The notes under the pieces were generated by a model. The model was given only the letters and a program-made list of their open reading frames with translations, was not told the origin of the DNA and made no database searches. Shown here one piece after another: positions 48,301 to 59,256 of a stretch of 64,000 bases of DNA. Each line of letters opens with the position of its first letter. Position 1 is the first letter of the stretch. The DNA is from Cladobotryum mycophilum (Eukaryota; Ascomycota; Sordariomycetes; Hypocreales; Hypocreaceae), in the NCBI GenBank assembly GCA_036429605.1, contig CM071590.1, forward strand, positions 5,580,001 through 5,644,000, in the 5' to 3' direction. A program made the position numbers and the translations under genes.

Positions 48301-49686
48301 AAATATAATCTTTAATTTTTATTTAATTAAAATAAACTTAACTTTTATAGTATAACTAACTAAGCTTATAATCTTTTTAATTAATATAATTAGATTTTAT
48401 TAATAGTTTTTTAAAATATATAAAAAAAGAATATATTATATAGGCTTAATAGATTAATTACTTTTAAAAAGATTTAAGATAATATTTATAGGTTTTTATT
48501 ATAAATATATAATAAAAACTTAATAAATATTATATTTAGTTTAAAAACTTATTATTATATATAATATTAGTTATTTTATATTCTAGCTTTAGTTATTATT
48601 AATTTAAAAACTATTAAAATAATAAAAAATAATTAATTTAGTTCTATGATATAAAGGAAAATCTTATAAATTACTAGGCTTATTAGTATAAGAATTAATA
48701 TAAAAAAGGCCTTACTAAAACTATATTATTTTAAAGAATTTTTTAATATTTTATAGGCTTTTAAGAAAAAAACTAAAAAAAAACAATTATATATAATAGC
48801 TTAAGACTATAGTAATAATATTAATTAATAAAGTTATTAAATTAAAAAGATATTATAGCCTTAGTTTAATATAGTTTTATAATCTAATTATTTAATAAAT
48901 ATTAAAAAAATAACTTTTTAACCTTAAATAAACTAGTATTAAATATTTTAGTTATTCTAATTATATTAGTTAATTATAAAAAAGTATTTAGTTTTATAAA
49001 GTTAATATTATTATTATAAAAGTTATTAATAAAACTAAAGACTTTAAAAAAAATATAATATATAAAAAATTAATTATAATATAAAACTATTATAATTAAT
49101 AAAAAGTCTATTATATTAAATAATAAAAATAAAATATAAAAAATAGTAAAATACTAAAAGAAAAAGAAATATATATTTTAGTATATAATAATAGCTTTAA
49201 CTTTAATTTAATTAAATACTTTAAGTACTTATTAAATAAGCAAATCGACTTAGTTGGATAAACCAAGTAATCAAGTTATACCCCTATATTTGATTTGTTT
49301 GAACCGGCTGTAGCCCTGATGATGAGCTGTAAAGCTGTAGAGACGAGAGGGAAGACAACGGACGATGTAGATGGTCTGGATAAGAGACAGGAGAATCCCG
49401 GAACCAGTGGAAACAAAATCCAGACAAGAAAAGGGTAAGTTTTCTTCATGAAAAGAAAGTCGCCCACGTCAAAAGATAGCAAGAGCTCGAGGACAAAGAC
49501 CATGAGGAAGAAGAAAGGCATGGCGATGTAAAAAATGAGTCCATAGGTCTTCAATTCATCGGAATAGCTCTCTTTAGATATTTTATTTGGATCATCACTT
49601 ATAAATTCGTGAATCTCATTGAGGTTTGTTTCGTTGACGTAGCCGGATATTATGGCCGTGGTGGACGGTCTGCGGAGTCGCGGCAT
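45334..49686 (-). pseudogene. Multi-pass membrane protein gene split by hAT copy 2
   Basis: The 5' part (49686-49319) and 3' part (46362-45814, 45760-45334; intron 45761-45813 with GTATGT...TAG) flank the element at 46371-49318. Leaving out the element and one target copy gives 368+549+427 bp, exactly 448 codons with no internal stop, reading LQLII|SIVGIVF across the join. The product would be 447 aa with about eight hydrophobic spans: GLIFYIAMPFFFLMVFVLEL, TYPFLVWILFPLVPG, a span across the insertion point, FMFLWPTVLFSILSGFGFF, SFVVVISIYAVSFGMYLF, and three more near the C-terminus. An acidic loop (EDEQYDDGLLGD) lies in the middle. I do not recognise the family. It looks like a fungal integral membrane protein now inactive. 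Confidence 0.8.
46371..49318 (+). mobile_element. RIP-degraded hAT transposon, copy 2
   Basis: 2948-bp element with the perfect 8-bp target duplication ATGATGAG (46363-46370 and 49319-49326). The ends are the same as in copy 1 but in opposite orientation: CAGCGCAGCAGCCGGTTCAA at the left, and CAGGGCTACAGCCGGTTCAA reverse-complemented at the right. Length differs from copy 1 by only 5 bp, so both are probably full-length. The interior is AT-saturated and without open frames. The two copies with their spacer form an inverted repeat structure of about 7.9 kb. Confidence 0.85.
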
Positions 49687-50080
49687 GGTGGTGGCCAGCC
49701 TATGCTTTCACGACGTAGGATTGCTCTCGAAGGTGAGGGGAATGTTAGATGAGAAGAACAAATGTGGAGGATAAAGGGAGACAAGAAGGTGGATCAGGAC
49801 CTTGGCTCCTATATTTACTCATATATGATAAGTCAACGTGAAGATGTTGGCAGTGCGGTGTTTCGTGTACACCCAGCCCGCAAGATTCCCCGCATGCCCA
49901 GGTGCAGATAGGCAGAGCAGAGGCAGCCATGTTGCTTCCGTGTGGCTGGTTAGTTGTTCCGGCTTCCCAGGTTGCACTCATTTGTCAGACATCAGGCTGG
50001 ACCAACACCACGAATGAACGGGGCCAACCAACTCAGAATCAGATCAATCACACCATGAACACGTTTCTTCCTGCTTTATC
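49687..50080. promoter_or_regulatory. Divergent promoter region, membrane protein / HET gene
   Basis: 394 bp between start codons of the split membrane-protein gene (minus) and the HET gene (plus). No specific motif is claimed. Confidence 0.4.
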
Positions 50081-52356
50081 ATGCCTCTCTGTGTCATCTG
50101 TTCAAAATTTGATCTCCAGCATTTTCGCGCATGTCCAGATGGATTTTTATCCCTCTCTTATAGCTCCATAGAAGCGAACGCGACTGGCGGCTGTGAGTTT
50201 TGTTTATTTCTATGGGAAGAAGCCCACCCGCATCTCGACAAAGTCAAGACCGCGTCTAGGAACACACGGGGAAGTGAAGATGCTCTTTGGATTCGGCTCT
50301 CAATAGATGGAAAATATGACGCAAACCTGGACCGGACAGTGAGGTGTATGAAAATGATCATTCTACTTAGCAACTATCAGCATGCGGCTGAGGGTGAAAA
50401 AGTCATTGACTTGACTTCGACGTACGACTTATATATTGCGGCTGGCCAAGGCAAGCTCCTTCCATAATGTTTTTTTCTCTCGCCTCCGCCAATACTGATT
50501 CTTTATCATACAGCAACCCCCGCCTATAGAAGCCAGACCGTGGGTGGGCGTTATCTTGGTCTCGATCGCAGTTCGGCAGAGTACGTGGCAGCGATCAAGA
50601 AGTGGGTGGAAGACTGTGCCAATAACCATGGTCCAAAGTGTTGCATGACGGTTTCAAAAGCGGAGCGCGTGGATCCATACGATGTACCGCTTCCCAGTCG
50701 ATGTATTGACGTAGGTGGATCAGGGGATATTGTTCTTCGGGACTGTGCCGGAGTGCGTGGCAGCTACATCACCCTGAGCCACCGTTGGACCGATGAAACA
50801 CAACAGTCCAAGACAACCAAGAATAACTGGGGCCTCAGACTCCATGGCTTAGAATTCGACAACTTGTCCAAGAGTTTGAACGAAGTGATTTCATTCACTC
50901 GCCAGCTCGGAGTAAGGTATATCTGGATTGATTCCATCTGCATTATTCAGGATGATCCAGCAGATCTACATAAAGAGCTTCTAAATATGGCCCAGTACTA
51001 CCAGAACTCACTCTTTACTCTAGCATCTGAGATCGGCACCAAACACACGAACGGGTTATTACGCTTACCAAATCAGATCGACAAGTTAATCCAATTGCCT
51101 TACATGGACTCCGGCAAGCAACGAGGTAATCTATATGTTTATAAACAGAAATGGAAAACAAACGACCGGTATCTTTCTGAAGTTGGTCGGAGCGAGCTTC
51201 TCTCACGGGGTTGGGTGTTTCAGGAGTGGTTCCTGAGTGGAAGAATCGTCCATTTTGCGCCGAGCGACACATACCTAGAGTGCCGAAGCCAGAGGCCATT
51301 GAGCGTGCGTAACCAGAAAATTGAAGTCTTTTCCATCGAAAGCAAGTCTGCTGCTCGAAAATCAGATCTTGACAGCACCAAATATTCAACTCTAAGACTT
51401 GGATTCAAAAGCGAATTTCATATTGACGCCGAGTTGAGCTTCGATATGTGGTACGGGTTGGCTCAATCGTATGCACAGCTGCATTTGACCAAGGCTAGCG
51501 ATCATCTCAATGCAATTGCGGGTATTGCGAGCGAGTTTACTCAGGCCGTTGCGAACTTGTACTCTACAAGAGATGAGTTGATCTCAGCATCATCTCCCAG
51601 CCGATCTGATAGCGACCCGCACATGGCATACATTTCTGGGCTTTGGCTGCCAGACATCAATCATGGACTTCTTTGGAGAGCAATGCATGAGGACTCTGGA
51701 CAATGCGGCTGTGGATCCCCTTCTTGGTCCTGGCTGTCACTCGCCGGGCCTGTGACATGGCCTGAGAGACACGACTTGGTTGTGGATGAGTGTGAGGTCA
51801 TATCCGTCGATAGGGAGCAAGTATCCAACTCTGCCTCATACTTAATCACCATGACAACAACTTTGAAGGTACTTGGAAAAGTGCAACCAGTTCTCGTTCG
51901 CGGGCAGATGGGACTTGCCCTAGACAGGGACCTCGCTATCCTGACGGGGACAAAGTACACGCACGGGAAGTCAGTGCATCTGAGGCGTTTCGAGATTATC
52001 CAGATATGATTATCACAGGGACTCAGGTCAGGCAGTTGATATGTCCCGTTTCATCGCCAGCAGTGGCGGGCGGATGGGGTACCTTTGAGAGACCAGACTT
52101 GCTACAGCCGCTGGGTGATGGCCAGGGCTGTCCTGTTTTAGCTCTGCGCGTTTCGACGAGGAAGATGGTTGCTAATCGGTATCTAAATGGACCCTCTTTG
52201 TCTAAATATGGTCAAACTGTAGCGGATGTTTTATTCATAGAGCCTGTAGAAGAAGGGGAAGGGCGTTTTCGTCGAATAGGGGTTGGTGCTGTTTTTGAGC
52301 CACTGATTCTAGATACGTTCAATAACTGCGATGAGATAGAGCTGTACCTGGTATAA
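50081..52356 (+). CDS. HET-domain protein (heterokaryon incompatibility)
   Basis: Exon 1 is 50081-50450, exon 2 starts at 50514; the intron between (63 bp) begins CAAG|GCAAGC, a GC-AG intron, and joins to read AAGQATPAYRS. A second join near 51955-52040 is needed because the frame stops at 52007 while HET-like sequence goes on in another frame to 52356. One option is intron 51974-52026 (TCA|GTGCAT...CTCAG), giving 719 aa; GTACAC at 51955 is another donor, and a true frameshift cannot be excluded. The HET domain spans about 208-360: YITLSHRW, YIWIDSICIIQDD, ELLNMAQYYQNSLFTLAS, then RGWVFQEWFLSGRIVHF. HET proteins trigger cell death upon fusion of incompatible strains. N-terminal cysteines (CVICSKF, GGCEFCLFLW) are also usual in this family. 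The tail (CDEIELYLV) is typical too. Confidence 0.82.
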
Positions 52357-55300
52357 GGTTAGCTACGGTACTTAGCTGTTAAGATCACTAAGAAATAATA
52401 GCTGAAGTTGTGTTTCTCTTCAAAAACTGAGTACAAGTACACATGCCCGCAGACTTGCTGCCTGCAAAGTTCGGCCCTCTGCTTGATCAACTGGTGACAG
52501 CTGTTCGACTGAATAGTCTGCAGAGCCCTAACGAAAATCAGCCTTTTCTAAACCTCCCACAGGAATCTCATCTCTTTACAAGTAAAGGTTCCATAACCTT
52601 TCCTTCCTACTATTTCTTTTTCTTATTACTATTACTATTCTAATTCTTAACCTTATATACTTAACTTACATTTACCAAACCTTATTATAGCGGAGCTGTC
52701 CTAATAACACGGCAGCCGCAGTTTTAGGACCAGGGAACTAGAGTGGTATTGCCAAGGGCCTGGTAAATCTAGAATCTGAGAGATATTGTGGATGGATATG
52801 TTCTATTGTAAAGTTAAATACATAACACAAGTGGAATAAGAACACAAGAGCCAGATCTCGGTAGTTTGGGCATGACTCACTTACATGAGTTCTCATGATC
52901 ACAAGTCATACTTGATATCTGAGCCATGCATGACAAGAAAAGGAATGCCAAGTGTAAGACAGAGTCTCCTAAAGATATTGGCTGAGAACTTTTCTGTAGG
53001 GTGAGGAGCGGTGTTTTAGAGAGAAAAAGAAATAAAAAGGGGAGAGGATTATGCCGCTTTCAGTCATATAATACCTTATACAAGGCGCATTGAGATTTAT
53101 GTTTTGTGGATGAGGCAGTATTCATACCCTTTGGTTTCGTCGACTCTATCAGACATTTTTAATGTTTTACCTTCCGTCTGTTTTGGTTGTTGCCAAGGTT
53201 TGGCATCGCATTCATAATGTGACAAAACCTAGGTGTCTATGTATGCAGCTTCTGTGTTAGTGATGGTATAAGGCGAAGCATACACCATGTGACTTGACTG
53301 CTTCATTTCTCGCTTCCAGGTTTACCGAACGGGTAGGCAAGAGAGCGAGATGCTACAAAATACGGTGCGGTTCTTGGATGATAATATTTGTCTCATTTTG
53401 GGCCATAGATGGGCAGACTTCCTTAGAACATCACACTGACACTGACGCTGAATGTCTGGTCCTAGTCTCTTGAATGTCTTGGCTGAAATGATGGTGCTGA
53501 ATGAGGTCACATTAACTTGGGCATGTCCGACTGAGCTCCGAAAATAAGTTGGACCTCACGTATCCGCCGAGAATATTGCCGTGTTCTGTCCTTCAAGAGC
53601 CCGTCGCAGCTTCATCACGTGGCTCGTAAATCTCTCACATTATAGTAGATCGGGGGCCAAATTTATATAGCGATTAGTCGATCTGCTGCAGGATGGAACA
53701 AAAGTGCGACAAGATGGATGGCACATCTTGTCCGTTTGGGTTAACTCGCCGGCCTATGGGAGAGATGTAACAAGTTGCGAATGGGTGGACATGCCCAGGG
53801 TTCCACAAAATGAAGGGTCGCAATTTACAAAAGCGACTATAGGAAGAGGGTGTGATCCCGCGAGTAATACACCTCATAAAATTGTGCAAGTCATCATTAA
53901 AAGGCTCCCAGGACGGGAGTCGGAATTGTGTTGGTAATGGGAGGAAATGTGTTTGTCGTAGTGCACTGAATTTTCCCATTCCAACGTCCCTCATGTGCTC
54001 AATGAGACCCAGTGGAGGGATTCACAGTCTGCTATGAAAACTAACCCCGAAAGATGAAAAGAACCTACCGAGATATGCAAGCTGTCATGAGGTTAATCAG
54101 TGACCGGACGGGTGGATGGGCTAGCTGCTGCAAGCCGTTTATTGGAAGTTGAGTGATTTGCATATGGGCGGCTGCAGATGGCTCCCGCGTGCCCGTTTGC
54201 TGCAAGGCGGCCCCGATACGGAGGTGCAGTCTGCAGCGGTTGGCTGCGGTGTTACCCCAAACAAGGGCCCCCAAAAGTGGAGGGCGAGGACGAAGAAGGA
54301 CAAGGAGGGGAACCTTGTCTTTTGGATCCGTGCTGTTGCAATTGTCCGCCATGATGGGATCGGCTGTAACTGTGACTGGCTCATCGGTTTGCGGGTGGAC
54401 AAGAAGGAATGGACTTGCTGGCTTCTGATTGCTCACCGAGAGGCAAACAGAGGGATCAGTGGACAAGGACATTGCGGACAAGTCAAGGTGAGACATTTCG
54501 AAATGTGACGGATCAAAGACAGGACTCAGATTTGCGACTGCGGGAGAGAGATAAGCAGACAGGCAAGGGAGGATGCGGAGGAGAGTCGTCGTCATGGCTT
54601 TGCACATGTGTTTTGTAGCACATCCGTATCTTTCGTCTTTGATCCGCGGAGTCGTTTCGGCTGCCTTTTGGGTTGTTTGTGAGCCAAAATGGAAGGGTAA
54701 CCGTAACATGTGCTTTATTAGCATCCATCCATCTATGAATGCCAGGAACCAACAAACCGGACACAGTGTACCTTACATGGTTAAACTTGTCAGAAATGAC
54801 CGTCGTACACTATCCAAAGAGGCAGCGTGACATGACGGGGCCCAAGGATGGAATGGGAGGGATTGGGCCGCTGTGGATGGTGGTGGTGGATGGTGGTGGA
54901 TGGTGATGGTGTCCCCCTCAAGCGTCCATAGTTGGAGGGTGCGGGGGGAACAGGAAAGAGCCTAAAGATTGTTGGTGGTGATGCAAGAGCACTGCAGGAG
55001 CACTGGTAGACTCTCAGGTAGTAGAACCGAGGGAAAGAGACACCCAGCAACTCGTGATCGCTACCAAATTCCATTGAAGCCCATCGTTTACACACCATCT
55101 CTGGTCCAACCTCCCTGTCTCATCGCAACCCTCATTGTTCTCATTCCAGCTGCCTATCTTGTTCAAGATATATCGTTGGTGTCCGGCCGGGCCCGTCTGG
55201 CTCCGCGGCTCAAACCGCCGTCGCTTGTTGCATCTTGACGGAAGAGAGTGTGGTTTTTGGGAAGCATGATACTACTACTACTGGCGATATTTTCCACCCA

Positions 55301-56732
55301 TCATTCACCAATCTCCAGCCTCACGCGGCAATCTCGCTCGCACTCGGGCCTGTCATGGCAGAGTCGCAACAGCGGAAGGAAATTGATGTGCCGCCAAATT
55401 GTTTTTTCCTTCTTCCTTGCATTCAGCCTTCTGTCCGCCACCCGGCATATCCTCGTTTCATCAAGGTAGAGAGAGCCTGACCAACCTTTCCGTCGCAGAA
55501 ACGGGCTGCCTAGGAAATTGGGGGCGACTCTTCCATGGGTCTCCTCCTCCATCTCAGCGTATCGACACCACCTCTCATTCCATTCGCCGACGATACAGAA
55601 CAAAGAAATTCATCTCCCGAGCTGCCGGGCTGAGCGCCATCATATCCGCAGCCCCCAATAGCTTACATTGCATGTTATGCGGTATACCCCTGCAGGGCAT
55701 GCTGCTAGCCGTCATTAAAGCAAACGACTGGATACCGGGCGGCTTTGATTAAATCAATTAACAGTGACAAGAGATAGCGAGAAAAGTAATCTTCGGGAGC
55801 ATGGATGCATCAAACTTTTGGTGCTACGCTTGAAACAAAATCACCAACAAGGAACAACGACAGAGCAAAACAGGTGAATTCCGTTAGTCTCGCCCGGTTA
55901 CTGGACACTGGACACCAGCTTAAGACTACTGCATTCTCTAGCGGAACGTGGGGTGCTTTAGGTGTTGCTTTAGGTGGTCCGTGACGCACAGATACCACCT
56001 ACACACACTGCTGGACAGGACACCATCCATCCAGACCAGCCCTGCTTCAGTCTGGCTTCTGTCCGTCTGCTCTCACACACTTGACACTCTCCGTCTTGGT
56101 GCAGTGAATCGGGCACCATTCAAACGGCCCATCTCTCTCCGTTTGCATACACTGAACGGTTCCATATCCATTTTATTACCCACACGATAGTTTTTCCCCT
56201 ATTGACCAACTGCACAAACGGAACCATAAACTCCATTGCCATCATCAGCTTCGATATCGATACGACCGAAAAATACAACCGCCGACCTTCTGGCCAAGAC
56301 CAACACCCCCGCGATTCCCATTCTCCAATCACAAGCAACTGGGCAGATATTCTTAGACAAAGCTGCGCCAAACCTAACCTCGACTGGTTTCGCTTTCAAA
56401 CACCTCGCGCCACCAGCTTGTCTTGTCCTGTCTTCTCTTCCCATCTAATCTGCTCCGTATACCGTACCGACTGCGACTTGGGCCATGCAAGGCGTCGTCT
56501 CTTCCACCGCCTCGATACCATGACATTCTGCGCATCACATTCAACAGATAAGACTTCGTCTTCACGAGCAGATACATGCACTTCATCGCCTTTAGCCTCC
56601 GAAACACCCCCGTTCGCCCTATAATACATCTGCATCTTCACCGTCCACTATCGATCGAGTCGACACGAGGTCCGTCACGGCTGCGAGCAGCCTCTTCTAC
56701 AGGCGCCGTAGCGCCTTGTGCCACGGCCAGTC
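52357..56732. other. 4.4-kb gene-free region
   Basis: No supported gene. The longest ORF (54724-54065, minus, 219 aa) overlaps others on both strands and shows no family features. The right part probably includes the promoter and leader of the BLOC-1-like gene. One GGT/GAT-rich minisatellite is listed separately. Confidence 0.5.
54873..54911. repeat. (GGT/GGAT) imperfect minisatellite
   Basis: About 39 bp of ggtggtgga and ggtgat variants in non-coding DNA. Confidence 0.8.
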
Positions 56733-57254
56733 ATGACGACAAATGCCGTGCCAGATACACAGCTGGGCCTCACCGCAGAGGAGATTCAGTTATTACGGCA
56801 GGGCCAGGCGGCATTAGGAGGAGCTAATGGCTCAACCAGCTCTCGGGCAGCTAGTAGAGCTAGCAGCCAGGGTCTTTTGATGCTAGACAGCTCATCATTA
56901 TCCGCCCTGGGACGTTATTTTGATCGATTGATGTCCGGTATCGAACAGAATATCCGATATCTTAGCGAGCAGGCCCAAATGTTTACGCAAGTCCAGTACG
57001 ACCGGGCGGGGAATATCATTGACGGAGCTGATGCTGAGATTGCGAGATATACGGAAATTCTGCGGCAACTAGACGAGCTTGAGGTGGACTTTGACAGGAT
57101 AGCCCACATCAAGGAAATTGTCAAGGGCTACAGGGCCAGAGTGGAAGATCTTGAGAAGGACCTGGAAAGCAGTAGTACTTCCAGTCGACACAAGCATTCC
57201 TCGTCCCACCACCACAAGCACAAGCACAGTTCCTCGCACAAGCACAGGCATTGA
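56733..57254 (+). CDS. BLOC-1 subunit 2 (CNL1)-like coiled-coil protein
   Basis: Intron-free, 173 aa from ATG 56733 (MTTNAVPDTQ). The N-terminal 50 residues are Ser/Ala/Gln-rich. Residues about 55-150 are predicted helical and coiled-coil: LSALGRYFDRLMSGIEQNI, then YTEILRQLDELEVDFDRI and HIKEIVKGYRARVEDLEKDLE, which fits the BLOC1S2/CNL1 pattern (a long helix, a linker, and an IxxIxxxVxxLE-like block). BLOC-1 works in endosomal sorting and maturation. The last 20-25 residues are a Ser/His/Lys tail (HKHSSSHHHKHKHSSSHKHR), which could bind metal but may just be disordered. Family assignment rests on pattern, not search; another small coiled-coil trafficking or kinetochore subunit is possible. 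Confidence 0.5.
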   Translation: MTTNAVPDTQLGLTAEEIQLLRQGQAALGGANGSTSSRAASRASSQGLLMLDSSSLSALGRYFDRLMSGIEQNIRYLSEQAQMFTQVQYDRAGNIIDGADAEIARYTEILRQLDELEVDFDRIAHIKEIVKGYRARVEDLEKDLESSSTSSRHKHSSSHHHKHKHSSSHKHRH

Positions 57255-59256
57255 GCATTGAGCAGGATTGTATCATCATTGTCACATACGTTTCTCCAGG
57301 TCTGATGGGCTCGTCAATCCGGGCACAATCATTCAAAATATTAATACCGTTACACGACGCAAGGGGTACGATTACGGGGTCAAAGAGACTGCTGGATTTG
57401 AGAGCACAGGGATGTACGAGAGAGTGATATCACGCAGGATATCAAGAAATTGTTTTTGTCTGAAAATGGAGAAGAAAACCGGAAAACCGCCTTCGCAGGC
57501 AAAAAACACGAGGCGAATTGTCAGGAAATTAAGGATTGGCCAATTGTACGAGTGCGGGAATTTTGGCTACGAAAGATGTTCTAAGATGTGATTGAGGCCT
57601 CGCGGCTGGAGCAAGAGGGAAAAGGCCTCACGGCTCGATTGGTTTTCATTTTCTTGGGTTTATCTCTGAGGCGGCGTTGGTTTATTTTTTGCTTTTTTTA
57701 TATTGATCCTTCTGGTCCCCCATCCATCCTTTGAGCACCCCGCTTGACATGGCGGCGTGCCGTCTTCTTTCATTTGTTCATCAATTCATTTATGGGCTTT
57801 TTGGGCGGCGAGGATACCCAAGCCATGGAGGGGCGAATTACGTTCATCTTGGACCTAGCAAAATGGTTAGGTTTCTACCAGGCACGGAAGAGTTTTTTGT
57901 CGAGTTTTTGCTTTTTTATACCCCCCTTTTTTCCAATGTGTGTGCTTTTCTGCTTTGGACTGGCGTCGAGAGACAGAGATAAGGGATCAGGGCAACGTTT
58001 TCTGGTGGGCAGGCAGTGGCTGGGACAAGAAACAAATAAGAAAGGGAGAAAGATTGTGATAGAGGTGGCTGCATGAAGCAGACCGAAACATCAGGTTGGA
58101 GGTGCATCGAAGCGTCATAGGAGCAGCATGTTATTCGTAGCACAAAATTTTTGTGTGTTAGTATTTTAAACGTAATGGAAGCTGGCCCGCCAGAGGCAGA
58201 TGCAGATGCACCTCCGACGACATTCTCTCCTCATTGTTCGCTCGCTTCTCCTCTTCTCCTCCTCATGGGCTGACTGTCAAACTCGGTGAGGACCGGGTCG
58301 TTGGTTGGCTGGCCTGGAGTTGGGTCACAACACCAAGGTTGCATGGCCTTTTTCTGGTCGGACCTATTCATGTTCCGGTACCTGCCTCGACGGAGAGAAA
58401 GAGATATGCTTTTAACCTAAACCAAAGAAGGCTACTGTTGATGTCGAGATGGCTTCGGTCGTCTCCTACTCTTCTTGGTATCCCAAGAATCTGCAACGGA
58501 CATCACCATGGAACAAAGTCACCAACGTCAAGCAGATTGAACTGCTAAATATTTGAACATTTGTTTACAAGCCTTTCTACACGAGGAACACCATATACAA
58601 AGTTTCCCTCATTCATCATCTCATATCCCCTCCCCGACCCTGTCCCTTTCGCCCACCCGTCCGTCCGTCCGCCTACCGGCCCCCCTATCCTGTGTTTCCA
58701 TGTCGCATCGCCGCCTTGTCAAACGCCAAAACCGAGCGAACGAGAAAAACAAAAAAAACCCCTTTGATGAGAAAACAATGCGCAAACTCATCCAAAAAAA
58801 AAACGACGAAATCATCACACAAACAAAACTCCCAAGTTTGTTTCTGCCAAAACGCCTGCCATGTCTTCATGTCAAAAAAAAAGAAACAAAAAGCAAATCT
58901 TCCACACCATCCGCCAGCCAATGTCTTCTTTCCGTCTCGCCCTCCGTGAAAACTCGTTGAAAGATATGCTAGCGGTCGCTAGGCATTCTGCAAGAAAACA
59001 GAAAGGAAAAAGAAAAAAGAAAAAAGAAATGATGATTAAAAAGAAGAGAGAAAGAAAAATGATTTCTGGTGCCGACAGGCAATGATGGCATGGGCGCCAT
59101 ATGCATGCTTGGTATACCTTCTTGCGTGACAATGCAAATTCGCCATCTCTAAGAACGGAAAATAAACAAGAAAATTCCTCTCAATAAAGAGAGAGGGTGG
59201 GTATTAAAGTGATGATTTTTGGTTTTTTTTTTTGTTAATCAACGAAGCAGGGTTCC
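57255..59256. other. Intergenic, convergent 3' ends
   Basis: 2 kb between the BLOC-1-like gene (plus) and the kinase (minus), which converge here. Contains A- and GA-rich low-complexity DNA (58740-59070). ORFs at 58553-58960 run through this low-complexity sequence and are not supported. Confidence 0.5.

Noticed and set aside
41379..49318. Mitochondrial insertion or centromere as explanation of the AT-rich DNA
   Set aside because: Sharp ends with target duplications, equal lengths and transition-type divergence fit a RIP-degraded transposon better.
54065..54724. 219-aa minus-strand ORF
   Set aside because: No domain or signal, overlapped by ORFs on the other strand, composition not gene-like. 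Kept as non-coding.
58553..58960. 135-aa ORF before the nimA 3' end
   Set aside because: It runs through A- and C-rich low-complexity sequence.
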